NCBI GenBank assembly: GCA_964423205.1
Contig: CAYRDX010000007.1
Coordinates: 1 to 64,000, forward strand
Direction of reading: 5' to 3'
Length of the DNA stretch: 64,000 nt
From: UBA6168 sp964423205
GTDB taxonomy: Bacteria; Bacteroidota; Bacteroidia; Chitinophagales; Saprospiraceae
Shown here: positions 35,241 to 43,049 of the stretch, piece by piece
Numbering within the stretch: the stretch's first letter is position 1
Layout of the letters: each line of letters starts with the position of its first letter
Made by a program: the position numbers and the translations under genes
The notes under the pieces: generated by a model
Seen by the model: only the letters and a program-made list of their open reading frames with translations
Told to the model about the DNA's origin: nothing
Database searches by the model: none

Positions 35241-36938
35241 TTAAAATGATGAAAACACATTAAGACTCACACCATAAAATGCCGGCTCAAGCCGGCAAAT
35301 TCCACCTGAGCATATTATCCCTTCTGGCTGTTTGATATATCCAAGTGAAAATCGGTTCGACCTGAATGTATAAGCTGCTTCAATTCTGGTAAAGTGAACT
35401 ACCTCTGATTTTCCGGTTTGAGGGTTCAGAGGTGTAAGTTTTCCGGGAGAAACATTGACCATATCAGAGAGGGTAATCGACCAGTGAGGAGCCAAAGTAA
35501 GTTCTGCAAGTCCAAACAACCAGCTACCGTAATCGGCTCTTTCTCCTTTTTCCATTGCTACGTGCATGTATTGTAGCTCCACTCTTAATGCATTGGTTCT
35601 ATTCATTTTGTACAAAAAATCAGTATATGGAGTAAATGTTCTTACCATGGGAGTTCCTGGTTTCCCCTGATAGATATCCTGATTGTAACGTTGCAATTGG
35701 ACCCCTGCATTAATAGTCCAGTTTCTTTTGTGTTTGTAAAAAACCTCTCCATACAATTCCCTGTAAAGTTGCTCACCTTTCAGATTTTCAATGTTGGAAA
35801 AGTTCAGATTCAAACGCAGTTTATTGTTAAATGCATATTTCACATCAACCTGAAAAGCCAACTCTCCAACATATTGAGTAGCAGGAGTGTAACGTGCCAA
35901 CAAACGATAAGTGTTTACTCTTGACATGGGGGGAATAAAGTGAACAAGCCCTCTACTTCCTTCTTCCTGAGGTCTGGTTCTGAAATCAAAATTTTCAGTT
36001 CTTTTCCCTTCCATCGTAATTCCCAAGCCATGATTAGCATAACTCAATGTTGAATATATTACATGGCCATTCCGCTGGACTACCTTATTCCCGATAACGG
36101 TATCTCCAACTGAGGTTACCCTTGAGGCAAAAGGATCAACGAAAGAATCCTTGGTTTTATAAGCACCTTCTAAATACCATACAAAAGGCCCTGTTGTTAA
36201 TGTGTTGTAGGCGGTTACAGCATAAGAGTTGTATTTCGGAGAATAAATATCTTCTTTGAGATAGGTGTTGAGTGTAGCAACCAGATTATTCATTGATTCG
36301 TCATCAAGTGTCCGGCTGACAATACCGATACCCGAAGCCACAGTGAGGTTCGCGGAATCAGCTGTTATGTATCCATCAACTGAAGCGCCTCTGATGATAC
36401 TCTTATAGGAGTCAAATTGCTGTTTTTGACGACCGGTAAATGCCTTAACGCGCCAATTAGGGCTTAGGTCATATTCCAGATTCAATCCGTAGAGGGCCTG
36501 ATCAATAGCCTGCGCTCTTTCCTCGTATGCCCTAAAAATGATTCCACTGCCAATAGCATCATAAATATAGCCGCCCGTAATATCTAGTTTATGGATTTTC
36601 TTCCTTATAAACCATCTTCCTATTCCCTGGTCTGAGTATGAATTCTTGGGATTTGGCAAGTTAGAGTTTAGAAAAATATCGAATCTGAGTCCAATGTCAA
36701 ATCCCTGGCGACTATAGAGCAGGTTAAGCCAGGATTCGCCACCGTAAAGTTGTCTGTCGTATTGAGGAGTGCCAAAAGCGCCAATGACTGAATCTCTGAT
36801 GAAGAATTTGGCCACAGTCTCCAGGTTTCCGGACAGATGGCCTGCATCCTGTGAATTTTGGTTAAATGCTATCTGGTTGGAAAACAGTAGCGTTCCAATA
36901 GTCAGTAGAACAAGCGAGCTCTGTTGTCGGGTGCTCAT
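35241..36938 (-). CDS. DUF6029-family outer membrane beta-barrel protein
   Basis: A 565-residue exported protein from the ATG at 36938, with signal STRQQSSLVLLTIGTLLFSN. Most of the chain alternates polar and aromatic residues and ends in GVSLNVFSSF with a terminal Phe, as in outer-membrane barrels. Landmarks are GGYIYDAIGSGIIFRAYEER and FTPYTDFLYKMNRTNALRVE. The family (DUF6029) is common in Bacteroidota and is often next to Omp28-like and TlpA-like genes, as seen here. The function is not established; a porin-like or assembly role for the neighbouring lipoprotein is conjecture. Confidence 0.8.
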   Translation of the reverse strand: MSTRQQSSLVLLTIGTLLFSNQIAFNQNSQDAGHLSGNLETVAKFFIRDSVIGAFGTPQYDRQLYGGESWLNLLYSRQGFDIGLRFDIFLNSNLPNPKNSYSDQGIGRWFIRKKIHKLDITGGYIYDAIGSGIIFRAYEERAQAIDQALYGLNLEYDLSPNWRVKAFTGRQKQQFDSYKSIIRGASVDGYITADSANLTVASGIGIVSRTLDDESMNNLVATLNTYLKEDIYSPKYNSYAVTAYNTLTTGPFVWYLEGAYKTKDSFVDPFASRVTSVGDTVIGNKVVQRNGHVIYSTLSYANHGLGITMEGKRTENFDFRTRPQEEGSRGLVHFIPPMSRVNTYRLLARYTPATQYVGELAFQVDVKYAFNNKLRLNLNFSNIENLKGEQLYRELYGEVFYKHKRNWTINAGVQLQRYNQDIYQGKPGTPMVRTFTPYTDFLYKMNRTNALRVELQYMHVAMEKGERADYGSWLFGLAELTLAPHWSITLSDMVNVSPGKLTPLNPQTGKSEVVHFTRIEAAYTFRSNRFSLGYIKQPEGIICSGGICRLEPAFYGVSLNVFSSF

Positions 36939-36999
36939 AAATGGGCGGTTTTGATTATCTTGCTTCAGGCTGAAAATCAAGATCAACAATTGAATGACC

Positions 37000-37029
37000 T
37001 TGAATTAAACAGATTTAGGAATAGCTTTG
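37000..37029 (+). promoter_or_regulatory. Bacteroidota-type promoter for the TlpA-like gene
   Basis: TTG at 37000-37002, a 19-base spacer, then TAGCTTTG at 37022-37029, an exact match to TTG-N19-TAnnTTTG. The leader to the ATG at 37104 would be about 70 bases. Confidence 0.7.
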
Positions 37030-37103
37030 TGCAAAATACGGTCTATTGGTAAAATTTGAAATCCAGGATACCGCATTTAATAAAACATACTAAAGTAGAA
37101 AAC

Positions 37104-37610
37104 ATGAAAAAAGCCGTGTTATTAGGCCTGGTGATGGTATTCATCACCGGAGCAATATTTTCTCAGAAATCCATTTCAGATGTTGATGTCAAAACTCTTG
37201 ATGGAAAATCCGTGAATCTCAAGGAATATGCTGAAAAAAGTAACCGGGTGTTGATCATAAGTTTTTGGGCTACCTGGTGTTCACCATGTAAAAAAGAACT
37301 GGATGCCATCACAGAATATTATGATGACTGGAAAAAGGATTATGACGTGGAACTTTTGGCCATTTCTATCGACAATCAAAGGGCCTTGCCAAAAGTACCA
37401 GCCATGGTACAAACAATGGGCTGGCCATTTACTTTCTTTGTGGGGAATGAAGAGGCTATGCGGACTGCATTCAATTTTCAGACTATTCCACAGACTTATG
37501 TAATTAACAAAGCCGGTGCAATTGTTTACGACCATAATGGCTACATGCCTGGTGATGAAATTGAGTTGGAGAATGCAGTTGCTAAAGCTGCGAACAAGGC
37601 AAAAAAGTAA
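37104..37610 (+). CDS. TlpA/ResA-like periplasmic thioredoxin
   Basis: A 168-residue exported thioredoxin-fold protein. The ATG at 37104 starts a signal MKKAVLLGLVMVFITGAIFSQ. The redox centre W-C-S-P-C is at Cys59 and Cys62 in SFWATWCSPCKKEL, and the cis-Pro region is FQTIPQTYVI. This is the AhpC/TSA-Redoxin branch of TlpA-type proteins. Divergent from the DUF6029/Omp28 pair, with a clear promoter between. It may serve as reductant or oxidant for the Cys pair of the Omp28-like lipoprotein, which is an inference from adjacency. Confidence 0.9.
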   Translation: MKKAVLLGLVMVFITGAIFSQKSISDVDVKTLDGKSVNLKEYAEKSNRVLIISFWATWCSPCKKELDAITEYYDDWKKDYDVELLAISIDNQRALPKVPAMVQTMGWPFTFFVGNEEAMRTAFNFQTIPQTYVINKAGAIVYDHNGYMPGDEIELENAVAKAANKAKK

Positions 37611-37675
37611 TACTTTCGATTAGCACCCACTGGTTTTTCCTTTGTGGTATTGGACAAACCAACAACCCGATAATT

Positions 37676-38377
37676 ATGACAAGTTCGAATCCTCCTTCTA
37701 TCCTTTATGTGGAAGACGAACCCAAAATGGCTGCCAGTGTCAAACAAGGTTTAGAGGAAAACGGCTTTGATGTGGACATTGCTCCTGATGGCGCTGTAGG
37801 CAATTACCTGTCGAGCACCAAGACTTATGATCTAATCCTGCTCGACATCGGCCTGCCCCATGTGAACGGCTACGAAGTATGCCGGAATATCAGAACCAAG
37901 GACCCATCAGTTCCTGTGATCATGCTTACGGCGATGGAAGGAATCGGTAGCAAGATTTCAGGATTCGATGCTGGCGCAGACGATTACATTGTAAAACCAT
38001 TTGACTTCAGGGAACTACTAGCGCGTATCAAAGTCTTTTTGAAGAGAAGTCAATCGTCCGGTGCCATTCCGGAAGATATCATTTTGCGAATGGCAGACCT
38101 TGAATTAAACACACTGGAAAAAACGGTCACTCGTATGGGAATGCCCATATCACTTTCCGCAAAAGAATTTGCTCTATTGGAATTCCTACTGCGAAAGAAT
38201 GGTAAGGTCGCCAACCGGTCAGAAATAAGCGAACATGTTTGGGACTTGAATTTTGATACCGGAACCAATGTCGTAGAAGTGTACATCAATTTTCTCAGAA
38301 AGAAGATTGACAAAAATTTTGAGCCTAAACTGATTCATACAAAACCCGGAATGGGGTATTTCATGAGAGAACTTTGA
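37676..38377 (+). CDS. OmpR-family response regulator (second system)
   Basis: A 233-residue regulator. Receiver: acidic pair in ILYVEDEPKMA, phospho-acceptor Asp57 in LILLDIGLPHVNGYEV, Thr in IMLTAMEG and Lys in YIVKPFDF. The DNA-binding winged helix follows after about residue 135 (LSAKEFALLEFLLRKNG, then TNVVEVYINFLRKKID). Linker residues link it to the kinase gene 68 bases downstream on the same strand, so here the order is regulator then kinase, the reverse of the pair at 5-7 kb. The regulon is unknown. Confidence 0.93.
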   Translation: MTSSNPPSILYVEDEPKMAASVKQGLEENGFDVDIAPDGAVGNYLSSTKTYDLILLDIGLPHVNGYEVCRNIRTKDPSVPVIMLTAMEGIGSKISGFDAGADDYIVKPFDFRELLARIKVFLKRSQSSGAIPEDIILRMADLELNTLEKTVTRMGMPISLSAKEFALLEFLLRKNGKVANRSEISEHVWDLNFDTGTNVVEVYINFLRKKIDKNFEPKLIHTKPGMGYFMREL

Positions 38378-38445
38378 TACATTGGAAGCTGCACCTTCTT
38401 TTAAGTACCAACTTTCTGTTCATTGGCTAAGCTAAGTTCAATAGC

Positions 38446-39822
38446 ATGAATATTTCAACCAAACTCACTCTGCTATTCTCAGTAATTGTAGCCTCTATCC
38501 TGATACTTTTTTCAATAGCAGTTTATTCCTTTCATGCAACCTACAGAAAGGAAGAGTTTTATACCCGTCTGGAAAACCGGGCGATGACTACTGCCAGATT
38601 GCTTGTAACTGTTCAGGAAGTTGATAAAAACCTTTTACGAATCATTGATCGTAATACTATCTACGCTCTGCCACGGGAAAAGGTACTAGTCTTTGACCGT
38701 AACAACAGACTTATATACAGCAGCCTTGAAGACCTGAAGATTTCCCATACCATAAACTTCCTGAATGATATTCGCTCGAAAAAGTTAATCAGAGGTACAG
38801 TGGGTGATATGGAGCAAGTTGGAGTGCTCTATCAGGAGGGAGGAGATGACTATGTAATTATAGCCACAGCCTACGACCGGTTCGGCATAAGTAAATTACG
38901 AAACCTGCGAACTGTACTTATTACCTGGCTCATAGTCGGGATAATTATTATTGTACTTGCTGGAAGGTGGTTTGCCAGACAAGCGCTGATGCCTCTTGCC
39001 AGATTGAATCAGCAAATCTCAACTATAACAGCGGGGAGTCTTGACAAACGCGCTTATGAGGGGAACCGCATGGATGAAATTGCAAAACTGGCAATGAATT
39101 TCAATCTTATGCTGGAGCGGTTAGAGAAGGCATTTCAAATGCAAAAAAGTTTTGTGTCCAATGCCTCACATGAACTAAGAACCCCTTTAGCTACCATGAG
39201 AAGTCAATTACAGGTTGCCTTGGAAAACGAGAGAACTAAAGAGGAATACAAATCATTGCTACAATCTTTACTTGAAGATATTAAAGGATTCTCAAAACTT
39301 ACCAGTGGATTGTTGGCATTAGCGAGGTCGGGTATGGATGTCCATCAATTGAAATTTACACCCCTGAGGATTGATGACATTTTGTTTTCAGCACAGGAAG
39401 AACTAGCCAATATGCAACCCGACTATCAATTCCACCTCGATTATACTCTTTTACCAGATAATGATAAAGATCTAATCGTCAATGGCAATGAACAACTCCT
39501 TTCCACTGCACTGATCAACTTCATGGATAATGCCTGCAAATTCTCCAAGGATAAATCAGTACAAATTTCATTGGCCTGTAAAGACAAAATGGTTGAAATA
39601 AGGTTTGCAGATAAAGGTATAGGCATACCGGAGTCTGAAATTGAGAAGATTTTTTCACCATTTTATCGTGGCGGGAATGCAAAATCCTTTGTAAAAGGTC
39701 ATGGCATCGGGCTATCACTTTGCCAGAAAATCATCGAAATGCACGGTGGTAAAATCACAGTCCAATCACAGGAAAATTCAGGTACAACTTTCATTGCTGT
39801 TATTCCAATCTTGCAGCTTTGA
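38446..39822 (+). CDS. HAMP-domain sensor histidine kinase (second system)
   Basis: A 458-residue kinase: helix 1 at about 7-29, a periplasmic sensor of 125 residues, helix 2 at about 156-176, HAMP at about 177-230 (RQALMPLARLNQQIST), HisKA with His242 in SNASHELRTPLATM, and HATPase_c with FMDNACKFSKD (N-box), FADKGIGIPESEI (G1), FSPFYRGGNAKSF and GHGIGLSLCQKI (G2). Resembles ArlS/CusS-type kinases, which respond to envelope or metal stress. It is co-directional with the regulator just upstream and convergent with the AlkA-like gene. Confidence 0.93.
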   Translation: MNISTKLTLLFSVIVASILILFSIAVYSFHATYRKEEFYTRLENRAMTTARLLVTVQEVDKNLLRIIDRNTIYALPREKVLVFDRNNRLIYSSLEDLKISHTINFLNDIRSKKLIRGTVGDMEQVGVLYQEGGDDYVIIATAYDRFGISKLRNLRTVLITWLIVGIIIIVLAGRWFARQALMPLARLNQQISTITAGSLDKRAYEGNRMDEIAKLAMNFNLMLERLEKAFQMQKSFVSNASHELRTPLATMRSQLQVALENERTKEEYKSLLQSLLEDIKGFSKLTSGLLALARSGMDVHQLKFTPLRIDDILFSAQEELANMQPDYQFHLDYTLLPDNDKDLIVNGNEQLLSTALINFMDNACKFSKDKSVQISLACKDKMVEIRFADKGIGIPESEIEKIFSPFYRGGNAKSFVKGHGIGLSLCQKIIEMHGGKITVQSQENSGTTFIAVIPILQL

Positions 39823-39833
39823 CAATAAAGGAA

Positions 39834-40436
39834 CTATTTATTGTCCTTATATCTCCATAAGTAGTAACAGGCATAAGTCCTGTAGGGGGTCCATTTTTGG
39901 GCGATTGATTCCAATTGGCTCTTTAGCTTTTTTCCAGATCCTTCCACCCCGTACAATTCTATCATAGCGCTTCTTATACCATAATCATCAATTGGAAAAA
40001 CATCTGGCCTGCCCAATGTGAACATAAGTATCATTTCCACCGTCCATTTCCCTACACCTTTAATTTGGGTAAGCAAACCAATAATCTCTTCATTATCCAT
40101 CTTCTGGAAGTCCTTTTTCATTAGGCCTTCCTGAATGAAAAATTCCGCCACATTTTTGAGGTAACTTGCTTTTTGCCCGGATAATCCCGCTTTTCTTAGC
40201 TCCTCGATGTCCATCTGCATTAAAAGCGTGGGCTCGGGATTTTTACTCGCAAATAAATTCAAAAAGCGTTCTAATATCACAGTTGCCACCTTTCCAGATA
40301 ACTGCTGGCTGATTATGGAAGAAAGTAAATCAGGGTACACTTCGCCAGAGCGACGTGGCGAGGGTAACGAAATATTCTCCACCAGATTTTTCAGTACTTT
40401 ATCCTTTCTTAGGTGTTGCAGTATTTCCTGGTCCAT
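39834..40436 (-). CDS. AlkA-like DNA-3-methyladenine glycosylase (HhH-GPD)
   Basis: Removes alkylated bases from DNA. The 200-residue protein is short for AlkA and lacks its N-terminal TBP-like domain. The HhH is TQIKGVGKWTVEMILMF (residues 124-140), and the catalytic Asp is in the pair D150-D151 of DVFPIDDYGIRSAM. No iron-sulphur cluster Cys are present, so it is not MutY or Nth. Convergent with the sensor kinase gene (11 bases between stops). Confidence 0.9.
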   Translation of the reverse strand: MDQEILQHLRKDKVLKNLVENISLPSPRRSGEVYPDLLSSIISQQLSGKVATVILERFLNLFASKNPEPTLLMQMDIEELRKAGLSGQKASYLKNVAEFFIQEGLMKKDFQKMDNEEIIGLLTQIKGVGKWTVEMILMFTLGRPDVFPIDDYGIRSAMIELYGVEGSGKKLKSQLESIAQKWTPYRTYACYYLWRYKDNK

Positions 40437-40699
40437 AAGATGTTTTTAATCTTTTACTTAAGTGTCCGGGACAAAATCAAAGGTGTTTCCCCAGCTCACA
40501 AAGGTTAAAAAACAGGATTTTTTGAAAAACTGTGGCGATTTTTTTCAATTCTATTCATTTTTTCTCAATTTGGCTACCCCAAATACAATACATCCCATCT
40601 TACTGAACATCCCAAAACCTAATCCCATTACATTTTAATTACAACCGGTTTCCCGAATTGCCATCTTACTCCAATTGTTAAGACTTTAAAGTTTTTGGC
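40437..40699. other. AT-rich upstream region without a recognised gene
   Basis: Runs of T and A, no frame of convincing length and no clear promoter match. It probably carries the control region of both the glycosylase gene (minus) and the first tiny membrane protein (plus). Confidence 0.5.
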
Positions 40700-40801
40700 A
40701 TGCTGATTCTTTACATTGCTGCGGCTGCGTTCATTATTGGCGGTGGATTGCTGCTCCTACTGGATATGAGTACGGAAAAGAGCACCAGAAAGTGGCACTG
40801 A
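40700..40801 (+). CDS. Tiny single-pass membrane protein, copy 1 (33 residues)
   Basis: A frame of 33 codons from the ATG at 40700: MLILYIAAAAFIIGGG, then five Leu, then a short polar tail DMSTEKSTRKWH. It is one hydrophobic segment of about 21 residues with a positively charged C-terminus, so orientation with the tail in the cytoplasm is likely. It is closely patterned on the 38-residue frame at 41223: M-L-I-x-x-I-A-x-x-A-F-x-x-G-G-G aligned without gaps. The nucleotides also align (ATT...ATTGCT...GC...TT...TTGG). No known family was recognised. A hairpin follows 40 bases after the stop. Confidence 0.6.
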   Translation: MLILYIAAAAFIIGGGLLLLLDMSTEKSTRKWH

Positions 40802-41222
40802 ATACTTTACGAACACGCCTGGTCTTTTAAGCCATAAAGCAATCAGGAAATTGCTCCTGATTCCGCTCCTTTGTAATTTTCCTATTGTCACAAGTTCAAC
40901 ATTTTATCAGGGCACCTTTCTTTTTGTATTAGCCATTTCCTTATTGGCAAGGTAATTGACTACTGTTTTATATCTGGAATTTTTTAGTAATACCAGATGT
41001 TCAAGTGGTAAGTACTTTTTGTACGACCAGTGCGATTACCCTTGACACTATTGAAACACAACTATCCCATGCAACATTTTTACTCAAAACCGATTGTTCC
41101 GCAGATTGGCGGATGCAAGATGCAGGTGCGTGGGAGTAATCTACCCTTGTAGAAATTCCCTCCATCTTTCGAAGTTCTCCTTCGCTTTGTTGCTTGCGCC
41201 ATCTCAAAAATTGATTTAAGTC
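40802..41222. other. 421-base spacer between the two tiny membrane protein genes
   Basis: Contains a hairpin at 40841-40862 and, just before copy 2, the leader motif CTCAAAAATT (41203-41212) that recurs before copy 3. The longest frames are short and compositionally unlike genes. Nothing else stands out. Confidence 0.5.
40841..40862 (+). terminator. Hairpin downstream of tiny membrane protein copy 1
   Basis: AATCAGGA (40841-40848) pairs with TCCTGATT (40855-40862) around a six-base loop. The following bases (CCGCTCCTTTG) are only weakly T-rich, so terminator function is uncertain. Confidence 0.4.
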
Positions 41223-41339
41223 ATGTTAATTTTCCAAATTGCTCTTGGTGCATTTCTCCTTGGGGGGGGTATTATCACCGTCACAAACTGGTTATCCGAA
41301 CGCATGGAAAGGAAACCAGTCCGTTCTTCCAATATCTGA
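41223..41339 (+). CDS. Tiny single-pass membrane protein, copy 2 (38 residues)
   Basis: ATG at 41223, 38 codons: MLIFQIALGAFLLGGG, then IITVTNWLSERMERK and the tail PVRSSNI. One transmembrane segment with G-G-G in the middle and a basic cytoplasmic-type tail. It aligns to copy 1 over the first 16 residues with ten identities and conservative changes, and its DNA, leader and 3' flank align to the broken copy at 42808. The eight-G run at 41262-41269 encodes the Gly triplet and is a likely slippage site. Unknown function; small-protein toxins and regulators of membrane complexes have this layout. Confidence 0.6.
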   Translation: MLIFQIALGAFLLGGGIITVTNWLSERMERKPVRSSNI

Positions 41340-41564
41340 CAGCTTCTAAAGGTTTTTCTGGCAAAATATTATTGCCCCCTTATCTTTAAATGGCATTGCC
41401 ATTCCAGGCAAGGTTGTAAAGGTGATTCAAAATGTCACATTTTGACTTGATTCAGGAATGGCGATGCCTGCTAAAGGAAAATCAATACTATTGCTGATGT
41501 CACCGGTTTTGTCGAAGATGATGAATTGGCAATACTAAAGCCGGAAATGCCACACACCCTTCAA
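41340..41564. other. Region after copy 2 with nested inverted repeats
   Basis: No gene. Outer arms GGCATTGCCATTCC (41392-41405) and GGAATGGCGATGCC (41455-41468) pair with one G-U; inside lies TCAAAATG/CATTTTGA (41427-41434 and 41438-41445). The folded structure would be about 77 bases. Confidence 0.55.
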
Positions 41565-42629
41565 CTATTTGACCCTTGCCAGGCTCAATATACGAAGCAT
41601 CCAATTGGGCAAAGCTTTTTCAGGAGGTCTGTTACGCAGGTCCAAATACCAACCCAGTTTCTTCAAAAGTGGCAATTTATGGGTTTCAACGAATTCAATC
41701 AGTGTGCCGTCAGGGTCTTCGATATAACTGAAATGACCAGCGGCATCGCCCATTTTGAAGCCATTGGAACTATCTACTGTAAAAGGGTAGCCCATTTTTT
41801 CACATAGACTTTTCATGTGTGCCATGCCCGATATTTCAAAGCAGAGATGGATATAGCCCAGGTCTCCCCAAAAACGGCCTTCGAAAATTTTCCTGGGATG
41901 AGTAGTGCCGTTTTGAACAAGCTCTATTTCGTTGGCGCCTAAAAGGTTGGAAAAAGCACCCAACCGTGGCAAACTATGCCGCAGGAGTACACGCCGACAG
42001 GTTTTTTGATTACCAGGCAAGCCTCTATAGTCGTCAAATACCTGTTTTTGGTCAAACACTATTATATCGTAGCCCAGTATCTCCTTATAAAACGGCAATG
42101 ATTTATCCATGTCGGATACACCGATTACGCAACCGAAGACACCACCCATTGTAGGTCTCCCAGTCGAAAACCAGCTATTGCTTTCAACCACTTCCACCAA
42201 ATTACCGAATGGATCGCTCAGGTAGAAATGCTTTTGCCCTGCCGGATTTGTCGTGATTTCTCCCAATAAATTAGCACCCTTACCAACTAAGAAACGGTAT
42301 GTTGCAGGTATGTCGGAAGACTTTATTTTCAAAATATAAATCCCCAGATCGCCTAATTGTGGTTGAAACTCAGGAGCTAAAGGTGTACGTTCAGTGTATT
42401 GCCAGATTTCGAGGCCACCGCCTCCACGAAGGTTTAATGCCAAAATCGCATGACGCTTTCGAGCCTCTCCGCCAGTATAAGGCAACATGAGGCGGGCTTC
42501 TGCTGCCTCATTAAATATTGGCACATCGAAACTGAAATGTTCACGATACCAACGCCAGGTCTCATGAATATGTGAAATTCCAAGGCCGATTTGTTGAATA
42601 CCGGCGATAATGGGTTTTCCGTTTGTCAT
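41565..42629 (-). CDS. Two-domain VOC (glyoxalase/dioxygenase-like) protein
   Basis: A 354-residue cytosolic protein with two vicinal-oxygen-chelate modules, about residues 8-150 (GIQQIGLGISHIHETWRWY and QKHFYLSDPFGNLVEVVE) and 160-320 (GCVIGVSDMDKSLPFYKEIL and HFSYIEDPDGTLIEFVE). In VOC enzymes paired His/Glu residues bind a metal: here H in HLCFEI and E in LIEFVE of the second module, with Glu in LVEVVE of the first. It could be a lyase, isomerase or ring-cleaving dioxygenase; nothing local decides. It lies between tiny membrane protein copy 2 and the broken copy 3, on the opposite strand. Confidence 0.85.
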   Translation of the reverse strand: MTNGKPIIAGIQQIGLGISHIHETWRWYREHFSFDVPIFNEAAEARLMLPYTGGEARKRHAILALNLRGGGGLEIWQYTERTPLAPEFQPQLGDLGIYILKIKSSDIPATYRFLVGKGANLLGEITTNPAGQKHFYLSDPFGNLVEVVESNSWFSTGRPTMGGVFGCVIGVSDMDKSLPFYKEILGYDIIVFDQKQVFDDYRGLPGNQKTCRRVLLRHSLPRLGAFSNLLGANEIELVQNGTTHPRKIFEGRFWGDLGYIHLCFEISGMAHMKSLCEKMGYPFTVDSSNGFKMGDAAGHFSYIEDPDGTLIEFVETHKLPLLKKLGWYLDLRNRPPEKALPNWMLRILSLARVK

Positions 42630-43049
42630 CGAGATTTTTTTATTCCTTACTCACTGCCGGAGCCAGAGGATTTAAACCTCTAAAAGTAGTTTTACAAGTG
42701 AAAAAGCACTTTTATAAAATGAAGTTGCTGCAGGCAAGCTGAATTTGGCAAATAAGTGAGGTTAATAGGGCTGTAAAACTCTCAAAAATTATCTATTGTT
42801 TAGCACTATGAATTGGATTTTGACAATTGGTAGCCCAATTTGGGTTGCTTAGTGGGTTACTATGCTGGTATGAAATAAAAATGGCGGTTGGAAACAGCAT
42901 GAAAACAAAGCCAGATTGGTATTCCCGTATCGTAAACTGTAAAAAGGTTCATTCTCCAATACCTGACAGCTTCAATGGTATGTGTAGGGAAAATCAAAAA
43001 TACCGCATAAAATCTATCGCCATTCCAGCCTTGCCTTATAAAAATTACA
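42630..43049. other. 420-base region holding a broken third copy of the tiny membrane protein
   Basis: Apart from the degenerate copy at 42808-42966, the interval shows no gene. Its left part should contain the promoter of the minus-strand VOC gene. Confidence 0.5.
42808..42966 (+). pseudogene. Frame-broken third copy of the tiny membrane protein
   Basis: Similarity to copy 2 occurs in colinear blocks: leader CTCAAAAATT (42781-42790), ATG plus ATTTT and AATTG, the segment AACAGCATGAAAACAAAGCC (compare AACGCATGGAAAGGAAACC in copy 2), and CCAATACCTGACAGCTTC (42956-42973), identical to copy 2 at 17 of 18 bases including the stop codon. From the ATG the frame ends after 14 codons (MNWILTIGSPIWVA), and the remaining similarity continues in another frame (GLLSGLLCWYEIK), with an extra 30 or so bases near the end. 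A decayed paralogue is the simplest reading; a diverged functional variant started elsewhere is possible. Confidence 0.45.

Noticed and set aside
37681..37700. GTTCGAATCC resembling a tRNA T-arm
   Set aside because: It is inside the first codons of a response regulator, and no cloverleaf can be built around it.
41001..41207. 68-codon minus-strand frame between the tiny membrane protein genes
   Set aside because: No hydrophobic or domain pattern, and no related copy elsewhere in the window.
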